Origin: Brotonthovivens ammoniilytica | GTDB taxonomy: Bacteria > Bacillota > Clostridia > Lachnospirales > Lachnospiraceae | NCBI RefSeq assembly: GCF_025566885.1 | Contig: NZ_JAOQJQ010000004.1 | Coordinates: 62,001 to 126,000 of the forward strand | Reading direction: 5' to 3' | DNA length: 64,000 nucleotides | Shown here: piece after piece, positions 58,768 to 64,000 of the stretch | Position numbering within the stretch: the stretch's first letter is position 1 | Layout of the letters: every line of letters begins with the position of its first letter | Translations under genes and position numbers: made by a program | The notes under the pieces: generated by a model | Database searches by the model: none | The model's input: the letters and a program-made list of their open reading frames with translations, nothing else | What the model was told of the DNA's origin: nothing

Positions 58768-59688
58768 CTAAGAATGGGATGATTTATAGAAATCACAATA
58801 CATTATCTCAATCCGTATCATATCACATGTTTCACGACTTGTACAGTGTGCAACCATTCTTTCTATTGACTTATATCCTTTTTGAGTCAATTCATATACT
58901 GCATATCTTTGATCTGTCATTTTGATAATCTGTTTATCATAAAACAATAATTTCAAAGCAGCGTTAAACAGTACATTAAATTCTTTCATTTCTATATTTT
59001 CATCCTGAGCAACCGTTTGAATCATACCAACTAATTTTTTTGAATTTATCTGTTTAAAATAATACAACAAAAGTTGAATAAAATAATGCATACCGGCAAT
59101 CGTATTTAATCTAATTTTTTTATCATTGCTATCTTTTGAATGTTTTTCTCTTATATTTTTTAGCAAGTCACGCGCAAACTCATCTTCATCCGAAGTATAT
59201 TCAACAACATTTAATTTATTTTTCTTTCTTAGGAATTTGATCGGGCCAAGCATTATAAAACTTTTATCTTTAGCTCTCTTTTTATCAACTGCAGCTATCA
59301 CTTTATTGACTGTATATTCATTATTGGTAAATGCTCCCAATTCAACCAATGAACCTGCACTTTCACAGATTATAGCTATAATATGTGAATTATTTGCCAA
59401 AAACTGCTCATAACTAAGTAAATCCGCATTTTTCGTTTTATTCAATACATCAATTAATAAATCCTCTGGATAAAATACCTTAATAGGTAATTGCCAAGAA
59501 TATCTGCCTTTATCTTTTTCTAACAATACCCTCATTCTATCTCTTAACGATTTCTTTAATTTCGTGCTTGCCCCACCACAAAGAAACACAATTATATATT
59601 GTTCCTCAATACGGCAAAAAATCTTTGTATATATTTCTTTTAAAGATTTCTTTGTATTTATGTCTATTTCATCAAACTTTTTTGTCAT
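58768..59688 (-). CDS. retron effector, NDT-like domain plus winged helix
   Basis: A 306-residue protein of the type seen with St85/Sen2-like (type II) retrons. The N-terminal domain resembles nucleoside 2-deoxyribosyltransferases: IIVFLCGGAS (32-41), the FYPEDLL segment and ESAGSLVELGAF (109-120), where the Glu residues fit the catalytic site. The C-terminal third, ending with ITEKEFNVLFNAALKLLFYDK-like helices and KMTDQRYAVYELTQKGY, is a winged helix. Such toxins are held inactive by the retron RT-msDNA complex and released by phage. AGGAAAATAAA precedes the ATG. Confidence 0.85.
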   Translation of the reverse strand: MTKKFDEIDINTKKSLKEIYTKIFCRIEEQYIIVFLCGGASTKLKKSLRDRMRVLLEKDKGRYSWQLPIKVFYPEDLLIDVLNKTKNADLLSYEQFLANNSHIIAIICESAGSLVELGAFTNNEYTVNKVIAAVDKKRAKDKSFIMLGPIKFLRKKNKLNVVEYTSDEDEFARDLLKNIREKHSKDSNDKKIRLNTIAGMHYFIQLLLYYFKQINSKKLVGMIQTVAQDENIEMKEFNVLFNAALKLLFYDKQIIKMTDQRYAVYELTQKGYKSIERMVAHCTSRETCDMIRIEIMYCDFYKSSHS

Positions 59689-59742
59689 TTTATTTTCCTA
59701 ACTATGTATTTTAATAAATCAATAGGAGCATTTAGGACAGTA

Positions 59743-60156
59743 TTACCTGCCCCTATGCTTCTCTTTCCTTTTCTGCTGTTTCAGTTCAAACTGCCGCTGT
59801 TTCTCTGCCTCCCATTTTTCCCGGATTACAGTCTTACATTCAGTTTTTAACTGCTCCTGCTGTAATCAAAGCCTGCTGCGATTTTGTGCCTATGTCGGTA
59901 TTCTGTACCTGTTTTCGGACTTCTCTTTGTACCCGTTTCGGATTACGACCAGCTTCCTTTACATCAGTTGCCACAGCGGACTAAATTTCAGTCGATAGTA
60001 ATTTTTCAGAACAAAATCGTATACCTCATAATCTTTCGGCTCCGCTCCAAACGTAACCTTGCATACAGATAATTTTCCCTCCGATATGCGTTCAAAAACA
60101 CCTATCCAGAATGGTTCCTCAAAAAATACTATCAATCTGCCCGATACTTTGTCCAT
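59743..60156 (-). pseudogene. yjdF: yjdF (DUF2992), two frameshifts
   Basis: From ATG 60156 the frame reads MDKVSGRLIVFFEEPFWIGV and FGAEPKDYEVYDFVL, the DUF2992/YjdF pattern, as far as RLKFSP at about 59970. A one-base loss shifts it to VATDVKEAGRNPKRVQREVR, and a second shift near 59860 restores LQQEQLKTECKT to KRKEKHRGR and the stop at 59743. The whole original protein can thus be read, but in three frames. The break looks recent. Confidence 0.88.
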
Positions 60157-60171
60157 GACAATTCCTCCTTA

Positions 60172-60302
60172 AATGATTGTACTGAACAAAGAACGGACGC
60201 CCCAAGGAGGGAGGGCTACTTACACCAAAGCGGTGCGGCCGGACTACCTACCGACTCTATAAGAGATGTTATCCCTTACGTTGTGTTTTTATCTCTGCTC
60301 TT
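60172..60302 (-). ncRNA. yjdF-motif riboswitch
   Basis: The minus strand upstream of yjdF is highly structured: AACGTAAGGGAT, then GTCGGTAGGTAGTCCGGCCG, CACCGCTTTGGTG hairpin, and GTAGCCCTCC. I assign it to the yjdF RNA, known to bind azaaromatic compounds and to precede yjdF, mainly from position and overall form. Covariance scoring was not possible here. It is followed by AAGGAGG and the yjdF start. Confidence 0.65.
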
Positions 60303-60374
60303 TGATTTTAGCACGCTATCGGCAAATTTACCACAAGAAATAAGGAGCATAACTGCCGCCACGCCCCCCAATTT

Positions 60375-60689
60375 CTACCGTTCCAATTCTTTCTCGATTT
60401 TTTGCTTTTGTCCTCTCAAATCATTCTGTTTCTCATACAGATTGTCTCGTTCTTTACAAAGTGTTTTCATGCGTTCCAACTGCATCCTCACTCCCTCCCG
60501 GTAATCCGGCTCTATCCGTTTGTATTCTCTGGTCAGACTGCGTATCTCATTATTATTCGATTTTATCTGCTCCGACACGCATATCCAGGCAATAAGGTGG
60601 CGGACTTCCATATCCGTATCATACAAATTTGTTTCTGAAAGAATTTTTGCACATAATCGAACCATGGCTTTTTTCTCCATATCTGTCAC
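60375..60689 (-). CDS. small coiled-coil protein of conjugative elements, unknown function
   Basis: A 104-residue charged helical protein (MTDMEKKAMVRLCAKIL at the start, then VRHLIAWICVSEQIKSNNNE and a long Arg/Glu/Lys coiled coil ending KQKIEKELER). Proteins of this kind accompany mobilization genes in Clostridia. I cannot name its role. It lies between a relaxase-like fragment and the yjdF riboswitch. Confidence 0.55.
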   Translation of the reverse strand: MTDMEKKAMVRLCAKILSETNLYDTDMEVRHLIAWICVSEQIKSNNNEIRSLTREYKRIEPDYREGVRMQLERMKTLCKERDNLYEKQNDLRGQKQKIEKELER

Positions 60690-60750
60690 TCTATCATCTC
60701 CTCCTATCTGCTCGTTTCAAACACCCCAAATCCACCACTTTCTCATGCAA

Positions 60751-61059
60751 TCAGTCAATAGTGTCGCTCTGCTCCTTCAGCAAATTACTTGTTTCCGAAA
60801 GTTCCGATACTTCCTGCCGGATTGCTTCGCCCTCCTGTCGTATCTGCTCCGTTTCCTGCTCTGCTTTCTTCTGCTGAATCTGAATATATGATAATCGCTC
60901 TTTCCCGTCAGAAATAGATTGCTCTAGTTTCGCAACTTCCTTTGCCCGCTCCTTTTTCTCAAAATCCAGAACAGATAACGCCTGTTTCAATGATACTCTT
61001 GTATCAAGTTCCCGCTTGCTTGTAAAACCTGTTCCTTCCGCAATCTCCCTTATACCCAC
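60751..61059 (-). pseudogene. relaxase-like C-terminal fragment
   Basis: A 102-residue helical fragment from a GTG at 61059: GIREIAEGTGFTSKRELDTR and then a long coiled coil. The opening resembles the region after the nuclease domain of MobA/MobL-type relaxases. Upstream sequence changes to another gene remnant, so the N-terminal nuclease is missing. Confidence 0.5.
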
Positions 61060-61206
61060 GGTTACTTATGAATTGCCCTATGAGGGAGCAAAAGAAATGC
61101 TCTTAGTAGATGATGTTGACAACAGAGAATTTCTCTGCAATCTGTTTCTTTCTATGTACAATGAACTTCCTATACCGAAGAAAAAGAAAACCACCTCCAA
61201 AAAATA
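61060..61206 (+). pseudogene. 3' fragment of an unknown gene
   Basis: A plus-strand frame reads VTYELPYEGAKEMLLVDDVD to LSMYNELPIPKKKK and ends at 61206, followed by a terminator. It has coding character but no start of its own; the frame begins at the junction with the relaxase-like fragment. I do not recognise the protein. Confidence 0.45.
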
Positions 61207-61211
61207 ACGAC

Positions 61212-61254
61212 AAAAACGCCCTTAGTCGTGTTACCCACAGCTAAGGACGTTTTA
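61212..61254 (+). terminator. intrinsic terminator after the gene fragment
   Basis: AAAACGCCCTTAG pairs with CTAAGGACGTTTT with one mismatch, and T's follow. Confidence 0.7.
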
Positions 61255-61419
61255 ATATGGATTGTTATATCAGAAAGCCAATTTCTTTTATTCTCTTACC
61301 CACAAACCACTGGATAGTGAGAATAATCGCTCTAATATAACTGTTATCAATTTGTTATCAAAAGATTTCTTCAAGCACCGCAAACCCGCATAACTACTGT
61401 GTTTTTACGACCTCTCAGT
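61255..61419. other. gap between the accessory region and guaA
   Basis: 165 bp with no gene seen. It ends at the guaA stop codon. Confidence 0.4.
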
Positions 61420-62964
61420 TTATTCAAACTCTATCGTCCCTGGCGGTTTACTAGTCAAATCATAGAATACCCGATTTACGCCTTTGACTTCGTTGATGAT
61501 TCTGCTCATGACTTTGTTCAGTACTTCATATGGAAGTTCTGCCGATTCTGCCGTCATAAAATCAATGGTTTTCACTGCTCGAAGCGCTACAGCATAATCA
61601 TAAGTTCTCTCATCCCCCATAACGCCTACAGAGCGCATATTGGTCAGCGCTGCAAAGTACTGGTTTATGTCTCTGTCCAGTCCGGCGTTTGCTATTTCTT
61701 CCCGGTATATTGCATCTGCATCCTGCACGATCCGAACCTTTTCGGCATTTACTTCGCTGATGATGCGGATTCCAAGTCCCGGTCCCGGGAACGGCTGGCG
61801 GAATACAAGATATTCAGGAATCCCAAGCTGAAGCCCTGCCTGACGTACTTCGTCTTTGAACAAATCACGAAGGGGCTCTATGATTTCTTTGAAATCTACA
61901 CAGTCCGGAAGACCTCCTACATTATGATGGGATTTGATTACAGCTGATTCGCCGCCAAGTCCGCTTTCTACTACATCCGGATAGATGGTTCCCTGAACAA
62001 GGAAATCTACTGCGCCGATTTTCTTTGCTTCCTCTTCAAATACACGGATAAATTCTTCACCGATAATTTTTCTTTTTGCTTCCGGCTCTTCAACACCTTT
62101 CAGCTTTTCATAGAAACGCTCCTGGGCATTAACACGGATAAAATTCAGGTCATAGCTGCCTTCCGGTCCAAATACCGCTTCTACTTCATCCCCTTCATTT
62201 TTTCTTAAAAGTCCTTGATCTACAAACACGCAGGTCAGCTGATCTCCGATTGCTTTCGATAATAAGACCGCTGCCACAGAAGAGTCTACACCGCCGGATA
62301 ATGCGCACAACACTTTTCCATCTCCGACCTTTTCACGGATTTCTCTGATGGAATTTTCCACAAAGGAATCCATGCGCCACTCTCCTGCACACCCGCAGAT
62401 ATCATGAACAAAGTTGGAGAGCATCGTCTTTCCTTCTACTGTATGCAGTACTTCCGGATGAAACTGAATCGCATACAGATTTTTCTCCGGATATTCTGCC
62501 GCTGCAGTTGGGCAGTCTGCCGTATAGGCACAGATCTGAAATCCCGGAGCCACTTTGGAAATATAATCAAAATGACTCATCCAGCAGATTGTGGACGGGG
62601 AAACACCTGTAAACAATCTGGAACCGGTTTCTACAAATACTTCCGTTTTTCCATACTCACGGATATCTGCACGCTCCACTCTGCCTCCCAGAATATGCTG
62701 CATCAGCTGGGCGCCATAGCAGAGCCCAAGTACTGGAATACCCAGTTCAAAAAGCTCTTTCGTATAGGTAGGGGCTCCGTCCTCATAACAGCTGTTGGGG
62801 CCGCCTGTTAAAATGATTCCTTTTGGATTCATTTCTTTAATTTTCTCAATATCGGTTTTGTAGGAATAGATTTCGCAGTAAACGTTGCATTCGCGGACAC
62901 GCCGCGCAACCAGCTGATTATACTGTCCGCCAAAGTCTACTACAATGACAGTTTCTCTGTTCAT
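61420..62964 (-). CDS. guaA: GMP synthase (glutamine-hydrolysing)
   Basis: A 514-residue full-length GuaA. The class I glutamine amidotransferase domain has GLCYGAQLM with the nucleophile Cys and FHPEV with the catalytic His. The ATP pyrophosphatase domain has the P-loop ALSGGVDSSV, and the dimerisation domain ends KPPGTIEFE. It aminates XMP to GMP. The start at 62964 follows AAGGAGGA; the 15 residues upstream in frame are not expected to be made. Its 3' end is a known insertion hotspot for islands in other bacteria, which fits the accessory region that begins past the stop. Confidence 0.98.
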   Translation of the reverse strand: MNRETVIVVDFGGQYNQLVARRVRECNVYCEIYSYKTDIEKIKEMNPKGIILTGGPNSCYEDGAPTYTKELFELGIPVLGLCYGAQLMQHILGGRVERADIREYGKTEVFVETGSRLFTGVSPSTICWMSHFDYISKVAPGFQICAYTADCPTAAAEYPEKNLYAIQFHPEVLHTVEGKTMLSNFVHDICGCAGEWRMDSFVENSIREIREKVGDGKVLCALSGGVDSSVAAVLLSKAIGDQLTCVFVDQGLLRKNEGDEVEAVFGPEGSYDLNFIRVNAQERFYEKLKGVEEPEAKRKIIGEEFIRVFEEEAKKIGAVDFLVQGTIYPDVVESGLGGESAVIKSHHNVGGLPDCVDFKEIIEPLRDLFKDEVRQAGLQLGIPEYLVFRQPFPGPGLGIRIISEVNAEKVRIVQDADAIYREEIANAGLDRDINQYFAALTNMRSVGVMGDERTYDYAVALRAVKTIDFMTAESAELPYEVLNKVMSRIINEVKGVNRVFYDLTSKPPGTIEFE

Positions 62965-63083
62965 TGATTCTCCTCCTTGGTATACTATTTTCTCAGAAAT
63001 TGCCTGCAAAAACTGATGACAGTTTTATATCATAGGAAATTTTCATTGTTTTCATTATAATTTTCATTTAGAATCGCTTCCTA

Positions 63084-63113
63084 ATTATATAATACGCTCC
63101 TTTGGCAAATCAA
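63084..63113 (-). promoter_or_regulatory. promoter of guaA
   Basis: On the minus strand TTGATT, an 18-bp spacer and TATAAT, 120 bp before the ATG. No purine riboswitch is seen in the leader. Confidence 0.6.
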
Positions 63114-63279
63114 GCCTTAATTCAGGAAAGAGGCAACTTTCCCAAATTTCCTGCAGATTTCTGCAATTTATAATGAGATTTTTAACGGCCTGTCCTTGTA
63201 AGCCATAACAAGCAAGTCCCCGGCAGCTGACAGCTTGACTCTGATATTTACTCAGACATCTGGGGACTTTCTTGAAGGA

Positions 63280-63531
63280 TTAAATTTTATGCAGATATTT
63301 TTCTCTGGTTGCCAGGCCGCCGCGAATATGGCGCTCTGATTTATTCACATCCAGAACCTTTCTGGTCTCCGTAGCCAGAGAAGGATTAATCTGCTGCAGA
63401 CGTTCAGTCACATCTTTATGTACGGTACTTTTACTGATTCCAAATTTCTTGGCGGTCTGACGTACGGTTGCATTATTATCTATAATGTATTTCGCGATTT
63501 CCATTGCTCGCTCCTCAATATAACTTTTCAA
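63280..63531 (-). CDS. spoIIID: sporulation regulator SpoIIID
   Basis: An 83-residue SpoIIID: KSYIEERAMEIAKYIIDNNATVRQTAKKFGISKSTVHKDVTERL is the helix-turn-helix, and NKSERHIRGGLATREKYL the basic C-terminal helix that also contacts DNA. It is a mother-cell transcription factor in sporulation. The start is taken as TTG at 63531, with AGGGG seven bases upstream and the length of homologues; an ATG at 63552 adds seven residues without a site. The gene points to a spore-forming host. Confidence 0.95.
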   Translation of the reverse strand: MKSYIEERAMEIAKYIIDNNATVRQTAKKFGISKSTVHKDVTERLQQINPSLATETRKVLDVNKSERHIRGGLATREKYLHKI

Positions 63532-63781
63532 AATGCTTCCCCTGCGGAACATTGTTTTTACAATATATGTGAAAGTTCAGTGAGTATGCGCCCTTTTTGG
63601 TAATATTTAAAATCCATGAAATAGTTAATGCTTTTTCAGATACATGGTGTTATATTATAAAATGTGTTATTGTTTTACAGAAATTAATTTCTCCTGTAGA
63701 ACAAAAATCATAAGAAAATAATTCATTTTGCGGCAATGTTAATCTTCAATAATGGAGACAAAACTGCCGGGGAGGGAAACT

Positions 63782-64000
63782 ATGTTTAAGCCAAAAGGGT
63801 CCGCAAATCAGGGATTGAATATTATTATTGTGGGCTGTGGAAAAGTAGGAACAACATTGGTTGAGCAGCTGGTAAAGGAAGGACACGATATCACCCTCAT
63901 TGACCAAAACCGTCAGAAAATTCAGGCGCTTACCAATACCTATGATGTCATGGGAATTGTAGGAAACGGTGCCAGCTACAGTGTGCAGATGGAAGCCGGT
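63782..64000 (+). CDS. trkA: TrkA-type potassium uptake protein, N-terminus
   Basis: The first 73 residues of a TrkA/KtrA-like regulatory subunit: the Rossmann motif NIIIVGCGKVGTTLVEQLVKEGHDITLID with GCGKVG and the terminal Asp for NAD(H), then GIVGNGASYSVQMEAG. It would gate a TrkH/KtrB channel. GGGAGG precedes the ATG. The rest lies beyond the window. Confidence 0.9.
   Translation, partial: MFKPKGSANQGLNIIIVGCGKVGTTLVEQLVKEGHDITLIDQNRQKIQALTNTYDVMGIVGNGASYSVQMEAG

Noticed and set aside
63010..63279. Possible purine riboswitch upstream of guaA
   Set aside because: No conserved purine aptamer core was found, only a promoter and the hairpin AAGTCCCC/GGGGACTT that belongs to the spoIIID side.

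Overview
The window looks like chromosome from a low-to-mid GC, spore-forming anaerobe of the Bacillota, most likely the family Lachnospiraceae. Pointers are SpoIIID, SecA with a C-terminal SEC-C zinc motif, DUF2325, DUF3784, DUF6440 and TSCPD small proteins, YhgE/Pip, DegV, YtrA-type GntR/ABC pairs, an FMN riboswitch operon and purine-rich ribosome binding sites. No rRNA, tRNA or CRISPR array was seen. Genus and species cannot be fixed from the sequence alone.

Layout. 1-1.2 kb: IS4-family transposase cut by the window edge. 1.5-7.1 kb: a three-gene operon (CoA-transferase, HMG-CoA-lyase-like enzyme, MatC/SLC13-like permease) behind a sigma-54 promoter, with its PrpR-type activator upstream. 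7.2-14.8 kb: patatin, lipoprotein, secA, TSCPD protein, UroD-like enzyme and a secreted SGNH hydrolase. 14.9-15.7 kb: a gene-free AT-rich transcription unit with a strong promoter, five phased repeats and a terminator. 15.8-29.6 kb: DegV, two GntR-controlled ABC transporters, a trigger-factor-like chaperone, CBS protein, ferredoxin, AEC carrier, a PhlG-type hydrolase, and YhgE divergent from TetR. 29.7-34.3 kb: FMN riboswitch and ribD-ribE-ribBA-ribH plus a coupled HAD phosphatase. 34.6-42.7 kb: radical SAM enzyme, then a probable phenolic-compound region (MFS carrier, second PhlG-type hydrolase, two LysR regulators, ShdC/ShdD hydroxyarylate decarboxylase). 42.9-52.7 kb: cell-surface subtilase, lipoprotein, methyltransferase, VWA protein, macro-domain/HTH fusion and DUF1538 transporter with a double PII protein.

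53-61.4 kb is an accessory region ending at the 3' end of guaA. It holds fragments of conjugative-element genes, an IS30 remnant, a broken RelB/YoeB-type toxin-antitoxin pair, an intact-looking type III (CptIN-like) toxin-antitoxin with two 45-nt RNA repeats, a retron (reverse transcriptase, NDT-like effector, candidate msr-msd) and a doubly frameshifted yjdF behind its riboswitch. guaA, spoIIID and the start of trkA close the window.

The two least explained signals are (i) the 0.7-kb repeat-bearing transcription unit at 14.94-15.69 kb and (ii) a dispersed structured element with paired-base changes at 30.0, 34.3 and 50.3 kb, with broken ends at 12.0 and 47.5 kb.
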